Source: Dichetophora obliterata (lineage: Eukaryota; Arthropoda; Insecta; Diptera; Sciomyzidae). Taken from it: DNA of 64,000 nucleotides. A program made the translations under genes and the position numbers. This document shows, in pieces, positions 22,765-33,292 of this stretch (position 1 is the first letter of the stretch; every line of letters begins with the position of its first letter). The notes under the pieces were generated by a model. The model was not told the DNA's origin and ran no database searches. It saw nothing but the letters and a program-made list of their open reading frames with translations. The stretch is taken from positions 179,840,888-179,904,887 of the forward strand of contig OY986438.1 in assembly GCA_963920525.1 (NCBI GenBank), given 5' to 3'.

Positions 22765-25054
22765 ACCTTCGAACAAACACATATGCCTGGCCAGACCCCT
22801 ATACGTTTTTATGCATTTGTATGGCAAAAAGGGTACCGTAACTTTGAATTTCTAAGTATGCTCGTTTATTATTTTTGTCTTTAGACTTTTTTTTTATTTG
22901 TTGACATATGTAGCTACCTTAACGTAAACAAATTTTTATTCATTTTGTGGAATGCATGAAAAACAAGTATAATCAACTTTAGATTGTTGTTGGCACACAG
23001 GATTAGTGCATTTGGTGCAGTAAAAACGTGTCTTCCTACGCAGCTTTTCATCTTGCGTGACACAAATTCTGCAATCTTCTCTGGAATTCAATGTACTAGG
23101 GCCGCTTTGTTGGTTAGGCAGCATGTTGCTGGGAATATTCAACGGCCTTCCAAAGAAAGATTCAATGGCCAAGCGGGTTGAATGTTGTTCTAAAATATGG
23201 CTGTTTTTCATGCGATTTTCAGTATTAGCAAGCACCAACTATTTACTCAGCTTGTTCAAGAACATTCGCCGCTACTTTTCTGGTTCCTTCTGTATTTTCA
23301 TTGCATATGATGTAAGCGGCTAATCCCATGACGTCTATCATGTTGCAAAAAAATGCTAATGGCCAACGTCTGGTTGACCGTTTTGTGGAGTAATGCGTTA
23401 CCATTTGGTCCATTGCATCAACGCCGGCCTTTGTTGAGTTGTAAAATAATATAGCTTTCGGTTTTTTTGCTACGCCTTCAACTTTCTCGGTGTAGTGCAC
23501 AGTGGATAGTAGATTTACTGCTTTGTTCTTCTTTGGAACGTAGCTACACAGTGATACAAGGTTATCATAGAAACCGAACACAGATGAAAGCACTGGCCGT
23601 TTGCTGTCTTTTTTCACTTCTTTGGGAAGACACTTTTTGTTGAATCTAATGGTGCCAACTAATATGCTAGTCCAATCGACGAAAGACGTTTGCTACGTCT
23701 AATGTTGTAAAGAAGTTATCAGCAATAATAGTTCTGCCGCTGTTAGCGTATCGATTAGCCAAACTCATGAGCACATTTTCGCCTTGGTTTGTTTCTCGTT
23801 GTTCTCCCTCTTTACCAGTGTACAGTTTTGCTTGCAACGGATATTTGGTTTTCGCATCACATGCCCACCATACTTTTATTTCTTTGATAGGATGTATTGC
23901 GTGAACTTTGCGCGCCCACGGTATGGAAATAGCTGCTCATCGATAGTTACACTTTCGTATGGTTCAAAATTTCTGGCAAGATTGTTATTCAAGAAGTTCC
24001 GTATGTCGCGAATGGGAGCAGCTTTGTTCGTTTGTTGACGAAATGCTCGCGTACGACTATCGTCAAATCGAATACAGCGCATCAAAGTAACAAATCGTGT
24101 ATATGACATGGCTGCACGTAATATTGGAAGTGCATCAGTTTGCCACATCAATCTTGAGAGCTGCATTGTGTTATGACTGACACCAAAAGCCAATAGTATC
24201 CCAATAAAAGCGTCAAGCTCAACACATGTCATATCAACCAACCCATACTCGTGGTGTGCAGTTTGCATATTCTGCGTTCCATTTGCGTGTAACTTTTTCT
24301 CCATATAGATTTGTTTGTGTTACGATGATGAACGTAATATTCGGTGAAAAGAAAAGCTTGAACGCCTCAAGCGGAGTGGTGGAATATTTCATTTGCTTCA
24401 ATTTCCAATTCATATTCAATGTCCGAGGCGTCATCTTCGGGCATGCTGATGATAGTTGTTGTTGGAAATTATCAGTAAGGTTGCCTGTACGCAAGCGCGT
24501 ATTGTACACAAATTCTAAATCCTCTGCCATAACAATAGTAATAATTTCACTTTAGTTTCCGCACAAAAATTTTAAATTTCGGACTGTCGATTTTGTATGT
24601 TCAGCATTCACTAATAAACTAACTGAACTCAAAACCAAAATCACAAACGAAAATAAGAAATAAGAAAAAAATGAACACAAAAAACTACCTGGAAGCAAAC
24701 ATCTGCATTGAATTCACATAAAAACAACCCAAAATATTAAAAAATTACCTGGAAACAACAATCTGCATTGTATTTGCAGAAAAATAACCCAAAATGTGCA
24801 TAACAATAATTTATTTCACACAAATTGTATAGGGGTCTGGCCAGGCATATGTTTTTGTTCGAGGGTACTTTTTTTTAAAGTTTTCTTCATGTTGGAACGA
24901 TATTTTAGAACTTTTTTTAAAAAGAATATAAAGCCCGCAATATTTTAGGCGGCTACCGGGAAATACAGGTATCTACCTAAACTAGAAGTATGTTTAATTA
25001 ACGCTCAAAAATGAAATAGGCCTGGCCAGAACCATGTGTTTGTCCAAAGGTTAA
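22765..25054 (-). mobile_element. piggyBac-type element, inactive
   Basis: Left end CCTTCGAACAAACACAT (22766) and right end (inverted) CCTTTGGACAAACACAT ending at 25050 match. The right end is followed by an intact TTAA (25051-25054), the piggyBac target site; the left site has decayed (TGAA). The subterminal TATGCCTGGCCAGACCCCTA is also inverted, at about 22781 and 24834-24868. The ~2.29-kb length fits the family. It contains a broken transposase. Confidence 0.85.
22936..24530 (-). pseudogene. piggyBac-like transposase, frameshifted
   Basis: Four reading-frame pieces on the minus strand lie in order. The first is an N-terminal segment (24234-24530, MAEDLEFVYN...). The second (23876-24304) has CVELDAFIGILLAFGV and ESVTIDEQLFPYRGR, containing a catalytic Asp of the DDE/D core. 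The third (23243-23617) has YNSTKAGVDAMDQMVTHYS and RRWPLAFFCNMIDV, containing the GVD.MD catalytic motif. The last (22936-23238) is a C-terminal cysteine-rich zinc ribbon (CRICV, FYCTKC..PVC). At least three frameshifts and/or stops separate them, including about 23620-23875. Confidence 0.85.
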
Positions 25055-25269
25055 CTAGCTAGATATTTTCTAGAAAAAACCAAAAAACAAAACTTGACTT
25101 TATTTTTTGGGTTTAATTGAGCTTATTTTTGTTAAAAAAGTTTCAACTTCGAAGAATTTTATAAAAAAGACCATACAATACATAAAGTTTCTAATACTAC
25201 AATCATAATACATGTTTTCTAATCTGATGAATAAAAATATTTTTTTATAAAATTTTAAAAAAAAACCTA

Positions 25270-25800
25270 AATGTCCTCTTAAAATTAAAAAAGCGCACTG
25301 TGCGCCGACCCACAAACCGCACCATTCAGTGCATTTTTCAGGGTGCATTGGCAGCTCTTGAACTGCCTCTGTCTTCTCTTCAGACCAAATTTGGCAATTC
25401 TGTGTGTTGACGTACCTATTGAGCCAAAAATGAGCTTCGTCGTTGAAGACAATTTTTTGATAAAATCAGGTCATCCGGCTTCAGTTCTTGCACCAGCTGT
25501 ATTTTCTAGGGTTTCATACCGACGTCCTTAAGTAAAATCTTCCAGGTGGTCGAAAAACAAAAGCCCAATTGTTGGCAACGGCGACGAATTAACATATCGC
25601 GATCTGCATTGTTACTGGTCGATACAACAGCAATATTCTCCTCGGTACGCAATCTCCGCATACGAGTTGGTGGATTAATGTCCAGTAATGTTAAATTGGT
25701 AAAAATTTGGTAAAAATAGCCTGTTTGGTGGGTCGATTATTACGACCATAAAATGGACGTAATTTGCGAAACACATTTCTTTACTTCTCACAGAGTACGA
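25270..25800 (-). pseudogene. Tc1/mariner-superfamily transposase fragment
   Basis: Minus-strand pieces include VQELKPDDLI, then across frames CQCTLKNALNGAVCG / MHPEKCTEWCGLWVG, the HPEKVTVWCG-type segment before the second catalytic Asp. Same family as the remnants at 4810 and 20895, but a different surviving portion. Several frame changes; no C-terminus. Confidence 0.65.
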
Positions 25801-25859
25801 ATTTTGATAATATTGTAAAACAAAATAGCAAAAAAAAACACCCATAATATCGAATTAAA

Positions 25860-26215
25860 TTACGCTAACTTAAAAATCGAGGCTATAATCGTGTCCACAG
25901 ACAGACAGACAAGCTAACAGACAAACGGACATGGCAAAATCGACTCAGGAGATGATGCTGATAAAAAATATATTGGCATTTCCACAGAAAAGTCAACTGT
26001 GACCAAAAAAATAAAACTTATCAAAAACTTATTATTTGATGATATTATCTAAGAGAAGCATTATCATTTTATTAATTTAAGCTATTTATACATTCATTTC
26101 ATTCACCATGATGACGAAATCATCTGCACTGTTTCACAAATGTACTTTTTCTTTTTCGTAAATGTTTAGTAAATATTTCGTTAACTTTTTGTTTTAGTAA
26201 AAACAAGCTGAAACC
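25860..26215. repeat. dispersed repeat, copy 1, with GACAGACAGAC...GGACATGGC motif
   Basis: CACAGACAGACAGAC...CAAACGGACATGGC followed by AAATCGACTCAG resembles a dispersed fly repeat I recall from Drosophila. The following 250 bp (about 25965-26215) is present inverted at about 38830-39070 (GTGACCAAAAAAAT, CTAAGAGAAGCATT, GTTTCACAAATGTA...). Homology resumes at 26595-26740 after an insertion. Confidence 0.65.
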
Positions 26216-26594
26216 AGGCACTTTGCTGCCACGCCCCCATTTCCAAACGCCCATCAAATATAATCTTGCTTGTGTAAATTGTGGTCGAAACTTAAAAATT
26301 TGTTAGAACTTGAAAAATTCTGACGGATCCAGCATTCAAAATTGTGTTCGTTTTTAATGTGACAAAAAAAATTGCTACAAAAAAAGTCATCGATCATCCA
26401 GAATGCGTCATAAAGTAGCTCCATACAAAATGTATGGGAAAATTCATTTTCTTTATTTATTTTTTTCGGGGATTTTCGGGAATTTTTTAGGTATTCTTCT
26501 TGTTTGACCATAGACCAGTTCGAATTGGTATGAATCATCGAAATCGGTCCAGCCGTTCTTGAGTTATAAGCGCTTGACTAACGCCACTCTCCTT
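26216..26594. mobile_element. unclassified insertion with CCACGCCCCC and a conserved repeat tail
   Basis: This segment is absent from the inverted copy of the surrounding repeat at 38700-39070, so it inserted here. It begins TGCCACGCCCCC and ends with ATCGAAATCGGTCCAGCCGT, then GAGTTATAAGCG, and TATATATATAGAT, a tail I associate with common insect repeats. No gene seen. Confidence 0.55.
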
Positions 26595-26745
26595 TATATA
26601 TATAGATTAAAGGCATTGGCTTAAGATAATGCAAAAATGGTTAAGACAAGGAAAGGGCAATATGTTACATTTGTTTTTAAATAACATAATTACTTAACTA
26701 CCTAATTAATGAATTACTCACTTGAAGTACAGTGGAAATTTAAGT
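26595..26745. repeat. dispersed repeat, copy 1 (second part)
   Basis: AAGGCATTGGCTTAAGA..AATG and ATAATTACTTAACTACCTAA match, inverted, 38700-38830. Together with 25965-26215 it forms one copy of the repeat. Confidence 0.65.
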
Positions 26746-29700
26746 AACGTAACGCCAGATCAAAAAGCCTAATAAAAAAAAGACCAGAGAAAATTTTTAA
26801 ATTTGATCACTTGGAAAAAAGTAAACTGATGTTATTTTAAACCCTTCTTAAAAAATGTGTACACAAAAAGGCTTTCCACATTCAGAGAGTTTTGCAAATT
26901 TTTTCATGCAAGTCCAAAATCACCTCCGTTTTTTGTAACGTAACGCCAGCACATATATTTGCTTATATCTTTGAATCCTTGAGGTCGATTGCTGTCATTT
27001 TTTATTACATAAAAAAGAGTGCTACTTAATTCCTTTTTTTATTATTTCTTCGTAAAAATCGTCCGCAACACCAGTTTGGAAATACCCATATACACTTTTC
27101 TATATCTGCCACGCGTCCTTATGGGCGTAAGAAACGGAGTGCAAAATTTATTATACCTTTTTCGAGTACGCGTATGGTTATAAATATAATTGACTGCGTC
27201 TTCACACTCGTTAGTACTTTGATGTATCTTTATATCCTTATCATAAACCTTGAAGACATTTATGACTAAAGACATTGAACTAGATGTTCAAATCCTTATT
27301 CCATATCTTGACCTAACCCCTGTTCCAATCGTTGTCATAATTCTTGTCCTAATGCTTGTCAAATCCTTAATCCAGTTTTTTACTTTGAACTGTCAGTTTC
27401 AACGAGTTTGCAATTTATTGTCAGAAATATCTGAAAACGATACCTAAATAGCAGTCGCTTAAAATCGCTGATTATAGCTTAAAGCGATAGTCAATTTGAT
27501 AATCAGCTTACGTTAAGCAAAGTTAATGATTTTGATAATCAACTATCACTTTAGCCGATACCAACTTTGTTCCCTATTTTAGCAGCTATTCTGCCCTTGT
27601 CCTTGTCGAAATTCTTAGTTAAAATTTTTGTCCTAATCCTTTACAAAGTCGATAAAGTTAATGAGAAAAAAGTTTTTCTAACAAAAACTGCATCAACATG
27701 TACTTGACCTTGAACCTTTAATTTCCTTTAATTTAAGGATTAAAAAACGATAAATGCCAATAAATTCAGCGAACTCGAATTATGCTGAAATGATATGTCT
27801 CCAGATTGTTCAAGTCCTTGTCGAAATCCTTGCTTAAATACTTGTCTAAACCCTTATAATAAGCTTTTGTACCAATGCTGTTGATGTTGTACCAATGCTT
27901 ATCTGAATCCTTGTCCTTATTCTTGTCTAAATCATTGTCAAATCCTTGTCCGAATTCTTTCCTAATCCTTGTCTGAACGCTTTCTGACTCTTGTCCGAAC
28001 CCGTGTATTAATCCTTGTTCTAATTCTTGACCAAATCCTTGTAAAAATTCCTATAGGACCCTTGGCTTAATACTAGTGTCAACTACTGCAAAGGCAACAC
28101 TGCGCATGTTGAGAGCTCCGCCGAGGAGAGCGAGCCTACTCTGAACCAGGAAGAGATCGACAAGTTAGTTGATAGCCGACGCATATAGCATTGCAATACC
28201 TCCCATTAATTATAATTTGCCAGAACCTTTTAAGGGTCTTAACTTCACTCGACCACCTGACACTAGTCCTAATTTTGGCCAAAGACTTGTCCTAATTCTT
28301 ATTCTTGTCCAAGTGTTTGTTTTAATCCTTGTCCTGATACTTGCCCTAATTCATTCCTAATCCTTGTCCAAATTTTTTTACTAATCCTTGTTTGATTCTT
28401 GTCCAAATTCCCGTATAAATCCATGTTCTAATTATTGAATTTGTCATCCTTGTCGAATACTTGTCCTTATCCTAGTGCTATCCCTGTCCCAACCCTTTCT
28501 CTAATCCTTGTCCAGTTTACTTCATAAATAACAGAAGACTGCTAAGAGTTGGTGACTCGATTGACGAAACATTGCACAGTGGAACGATTGGTATAAATTA
28601 GACGGCAAAAATTATTTTGTTGACTTTTATGGCTGTTTTTAGTATTTTGGGAATAGCAAAGTACAAAAAAAGGATTTTCAAGATTTATGAAAAAATTGGC
28701 GTGTCACCTCAACTATATCTAGAGCACATTTCTCTCATTATTTTTTTTAACCTCCATAATCTTTTACTCTCTTTTCCTATCGTTACCTTCTTCTTTTTTA
28801 TTTTCTTTTTTTTCTCTCTCTTAACTTAAACAAATTATTATAAATTGATTTAATTGTTTGTTAATTGTTTGCTAATTTTTCCAATACAATTTTTTAATTT
28901 AATTTAAACTTTATGTATGTATAATATAGATTTAATGTATTAATTTAATTTCACTAAATTCAAAATGTATCTTGTTTTTAGACTTTGTACTGTAAAAGAA
29001 CACAGTTCTTATTGTACTAAAAAAGTAAAAACCCAATGAATTTGAATTTGAAAAATAGAGAAAAAAAATTTAAATTTATATTGTTAGAGTACTGTGAGCT
29101 GATTTTAATTTGAATAAAAAAATTGCAGCACGCATGATGATTGGCAACAATAGTTGAAAAATGACAAAATATGCAAAATTTTACCGAAAGTTGGATTTTT
29201 ACAAGTATAATAAATACTGGCATAATGCAAAGTGTATATAAAAACTTTTCAGTTTTCGATTTTACCTTTATTGAATTTTCTAGTATCTGTATCGTAACGT
29301 ATCATATTATGGTTTGTATAAAACAAATTAAAAAAGATTTTTCAATGAAACAATTAAAATATACAACATTATTCTAAATAAAATTAAAATAATTTTGATA
29401 GAAAGGCACACTTCGCACATTCTTTCGTTTATATTGATGCAGACAAAATCCACTTCTATTTCCTGAACAATATTTTTGAACAATACTTTCAATCGTTTCC
29501 ACCTTTTACACTAAAAACTTTACTACTAGAGTGGTATCCAAAAATCAAAACAGGACCAAAAAAGTTTACATTTTTATTAGATTTTTTTAATTTTTAACAA
29601 CTAAAAAGGCGTACGAACGTTACGTGCGCGACCATAAAAATTCCCATATTGAAGTTACAGAAAATGCAAAAACTGCAATACCTCCCTATATTTTATTGAG

Positions 29701-29769
29701 TAGATTGTCCAAATGTTTTTTTTAAATTTCGCGATTTTCTAAAATAGTGTCATTTACAACAGCCCATTA
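26746..29769. other. AT-rich DNA with an irregular TCCTTGTC minisatellite
   Basis: Between about 27280 and 28520 short pieces such as AATCCTTGTCC, AATTCTTGTC and ACCCTTGTC recur irregularly, many times, on the plus strand. A GC-richer island at about 28085-28260 breaks the pattern; it reads across one frame as HVESSAEESEPTLNQEEIDK, resembling a gag-like or other coding fragment I cannot name. The remainder is AT-rich without genes. Confidence 0.5.
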
Positions 29770-29941
29770 GGGGTCGTCCATAAACTACGTTACCAATTAG
29801 GGGCGGGGAGGGGTTTTGAAGTGCACTACGATAAGTAACGGTAGGGGGGGAGGTGTTTAGATATTGTAACGTTACTAAAAATTGAAAAAATCGACGAAAA
29901 ACCTCTAATTAATAACACAATAATTTCAAAAATTTTTAACC

Positions 29942-30181
29942 TTACATGTTTATGTTTGATCGTCTAAATTGATGGTTAACTTTTGTTTCAACGATTTCTT
30001 CCACCGGCTTTTCCCTCGACACAGGAACCTTTTGGTATTCCTTCACCATCTCAGCACACGTCTGAAAAATTTGGGTCTTTGCTTTTGCGACAGGCTTTGA
30101 CGTTAAGGCCTGAATGTTCTTGATCAAAGGAGATACCGTATGACATGTACTGTCCTTCTCAGAAAGAAGAAATCGGTTCAT
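29942..30181 (-). CDS. small hypothetical ORF inside the TTA-flanked element
   Basis: Seventy-nine residues, MNRFLLSEKDSTCHTVSPL..., with a mixed hydrophilic composition unlike the AT-biased spurious frames nearby (for example KAKTQIFQTCAEMVKEYQ and SREKPVEEIVETK). No domain is recognised. It is divergent from the frame at 30346 on the other strand. It could be a relic of an accessory protein of the parent element, or captured sequence. Confidence 0.35.
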   Translation of the reverse strand: MNRFLLSEKDSTCHTVSPLIKNIQALTSKPVAKAKTQIFQTCAEMVKEYQKVPVSREKPVEEIVETKVNHQFRRSNINM

Positions 30182-30345
30182 GGTCGTGTCCTACCTGCGG
30201 CTTGTATTTCGTTTTTAAAACTTCTATGAATTGTCATAAGTTTGTATTATATCGTTTACAATAAATCGGAATAAAACATACTATTGTATTTAAATAAATC
30301 AATTTTCAGAAAGCATTTACACAAAAACACAAAAGTGCAGCTCGG

Positions 30346-30558
30346 GTGCAGCCTTTAAGGGTACTCTGTCAAAGACCAGGTGAATTTCTTTGCGTTAGAA
30401 ATGAGGATTCACCTGAATGGGTCGACATAGAATCCGATGAAAAATTCTATTTTGAAGAATCCTCAACAAAGCTACCAGCTTCCTCTATCCCAGTGATTGA
30501 GAGCATCGAATCTTGGATCGCAGATGGAATAGCTTTTACAGATGATATTAATTATTGA
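30346..30558 (+). CDS. small hypothetical ORF inside the TTA-flanked element
   Basis: The frame includes PLRVLCQRPGEFLCVRNED and acidic EWVDIESDEKFYFEESS, ending AFTDDINY and a TGA. Its composition is protein-like and less AT-driven than its surroundings. An upstream TTTTCAG (30303-30309) could be a splice acceptor leading into AFTQKHKSAARV in the same frame. No family is recognised. Confidence 0.35.
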   Translation: MQPLRVLCQRPGEFLCVRNEDSPEWVDIESDEKFYFEESSTKLPASSIPVIESIESWIADGIAFTDDINY

Positions 30559-30782
30559 TTTTTTCTAATTGTTCCTTTAATGTATCTAGTCATACTAGAC
30601 ACTAATACTAGTGAAAATTGTCAGAGCTAGTCAAAATATATAATCATTCGAATGAATTAATTTCATATGTCACGTTACTTTATGGGGGGGAGGGGTTTTG
30701 AAAAGCACTACGAAAAGTAACGCAGGGGAAGGGAGGTAAAAAAACCGGAAAATCAGTAACGTAGTTTATGGACGACCCCTTA

Positions 30783-32723
30783 CTTGAAAAAAAATGTTAA
30801 AATACGAAACTAAATTTAGTCTCACTCGAATGTACATACATATTTTGACCATAAGCGTGATTTTTTTTCAACTTATTCGGAGCTTAGAAACTATTTTAAT
30901 AAACTTTTTGTTGTAAGCAATATTCAGAAAAATTACCCCATTACAAATTTTACCCCATTTTTCAACCCTGATATTTATTTTAATAACAAGAAAAGGTAAA
31001 AACAAATATTATTCTCTAGGTCAGCATACTTTTCATTTAAAAAAAATAGTTTAGATTTTTACTTTTTCCCCCTAGCATGCCTTTTCTTTCCATTGTGCAT
31101 CGGTCCTGTTTTCTAGTGACTCTTTTTCAAAAGAATTGCTGATGGATATGCTTTGAGACCAAGTTCGAACACAAAAATGTAATCTTATGGATTATAAATT
31201 TCAATTGCATAATGCGTGTCTGAAGATAATTTAAATCAATTTGCTTACAAGTAAACGTCACTTTATTGTTTGCCATTTTCCTATATGCATGTAAACGTGC
31301 AGCACGTTGTTGAAATAACAATTTATTTTAATGTTATGAAATAATAAAATGATAAAAAATAGAAAAACTATAAAAAACAATAACAGCGATAATTAAAAAA
31401 CAACATAAAATGCACGCGCCATAATAATAATAATCCATTCATGCCTCGAAATTTTTACAGCGAGGGAGAGCATTAATAATGATAATAATATGAATTAATT
31501 TAAATATTCAATAGAATTTCATCAAGGTAATAACTGAGTTATTGTCTAGCTCGAACAATCACTTCGGCACCCCAACCAATACAGTCACACGCAGCGTACC
31601 CCTTTTCTGTACCCACCCCTTACCTCATTGTATTAGACTCTTACGTAAATTTAGAGAATATGCTTCTAAAAAAAATCACGGAAATTCAGAGAAATACGAA
31701 AGGTTTGTGTCTTTACTCTTTCATTTTGTGGCATATTTTTTTTATCTCAATAAATTATCTTAATATATGCATAAATCAATTGAAGTTTTTCCTGTGCTTC
31801 AGTTGAAAGTCTTAAAATTTCTTTTAACTTTCGGCCTGTCAGTCTTACTGTATGTCCGTTTGTCTTTATATGTGTGTGTATATATATTTGGTTGCGCTTT
31901 CTAAAACAATCGATAACCAGAAGAAATCGTGATGTTCTGGAAGTATAAAAGTCTCACGATTGGTTTATGTAAACCGGCAATTAAACTAACAAAAAACACA
32001 ATAAAAACACCAACAACAGTTGCAAAAATAAAGTTGCATACTTATATTATATTCATCTCATAAATATACAATTTACAGCAACTAAAGTTTTCAAAGTCAT
32101 ATGTAAACAACAGATGTTGCTGGTAAGGTCGCCTGATTTTTGCATCTTTTAACATTTTTGTATTTTTATTAACACTTAAATAAAAGCTCTTGTCTAATTA
32201 TTAAAAATCAATTTTTTACTATTGGAAATTATATCAAACTGCTTTAACAAACCAACATCTGTCTTGCATCTGATTTAAAAGTCAACTCAGCACATTCTAG
32301 ATCATTCTTTTTGTGTCTAAGCTAATTAGAAATGCATATTTAAATATTTATATATAAAACAGTTTATTTAATAAATTAGACTTATTTGTATCTCATGTTT
32401 TTCTATAAAATATGCATTAGGTCAAATAATTAAAACTCAAAAGTAAAGTTGATGTTTATTAAATGTTGCCTAGTTTTAGGCTTAAAGGTAAAATAATAAC
32501 CTAATAGGAAACCGAGCGCTTCATTAGCGCATTTGAAGCGCTCCCAAAAAGCAGTAGAGAGCTGCGTTATCCTTGTGAATAGCGTATTTTTAAACTTGTT
32601 ATGTATTCAGATGTAAAAATACAAATTTTCATGTGTTTTATATGTATATGTAAAGTGACATTTAAATAATAAAATAAAGTACCAATTATAGATATATACT
32701 TTGGTACTTTGAATAACTATCAT
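30783..32723. other. AT-rich intergenic DNA
   Basis: No gene seen. Short ATA/ATG triplet repeats lie near 31420-31490. About 32515-32620 (GAGCGCTTCATTAGCGC; CTGCGTTATCCTTGTG) resembles the interior of the hAT-type element at 8087-8160, probably a second relic of that repeat family. Confidence 0.5.
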
Positions 32724-32725
32724 TA

Positions 32726-33005
32726 GGGGTATTCACGATTCAGTGCACTTGCCAGTGCAGTTGAGGACTTGAGGACTTGTGCACATTACAAAAACAAAAT
32801 ACACGTACGTCAAAAATCTGCACAAGTGTTCTTCTACTGTAGCCTAAAACTTCAGCACTTGAGGACTTGAGCAAATGTGTACTTGTACACATTGAAAATT
32901 TTGGCAGCTTTGAAAAATTGATAGTGATGTGTTTACGAAAACCTAACTACACAACTGCACAACTCCTTAGCTGCACAGGCAAGGTCACTGAATCGTGAAT
33001 ACCCC
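32726..33005. mobile_element. 280-bp MITE with GGGGTATTCACGA ends
   Basis: GGGGTATTCACGATTCAGTG (32726) is inverted at the right end, which finishes at 33005. It is flanked by TTA and TAA, giving a TA duplication. The inside has repeated GCACTTGAGGACTTG pieces and GTGCACAT-type sequence on both sides. No coding content. Confidence 0.85.
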
Positions 33006-33292
33006 TAATGTTAATTGATTAAAATCGAGACCAATCTAAAAGTGTAATTGTCATTAAAAAAAAATCAGTTGGAATTCGAAAAAGTTTAAATTTAATTTAA
33101 AATTTCCATTTGAAATTACAAATAGATATATTGAAATTCAGGAAAGATCAAATTAATAATGAAGATTGAATCCTTTGATGGACCAGTGAGCCGTTAAGCC
33201 TTCCGTATGCGGAAGTCAGTTATTCTTTACATTAGGTATCTTATTATGTGCATCATGTGCGGCAGGATGTATATAACATATTGCAGGAGGTA

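Larger units (their letters stand above)
29770..30779. mobile_element. 1,010-bp element with GGGGTCGTCCATAAA ends and TTA duplication
   Basis: Ends GGGGTCGTCCATAAACTACG (29770) and the inverted copy ending at 30779 are flanked by TTA on both sides (29767-29769, 30780-30782). A 3-bp TTA duplication is typical of PIF/Harbinger elements. Subterminal G-rich stretches (GGGGCGGGGAGGGG; GGGGGGGAGGGG) also mirror each other. It carries two short divergent reading frames (listed separately). It is too short for a full transposase. Confidence 0.8.

Noticed and set aside
24226..24555. Plus-strand frames within 22984-24555
   Set aside because: They are antisense shadows of the minus-strand piggyBac transposase.
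27280..28520. CRISPR-like array
   Set aside because: Repeats are short, irregular in spacing and sequence, the genome is an animal's, and no associated genes exist.
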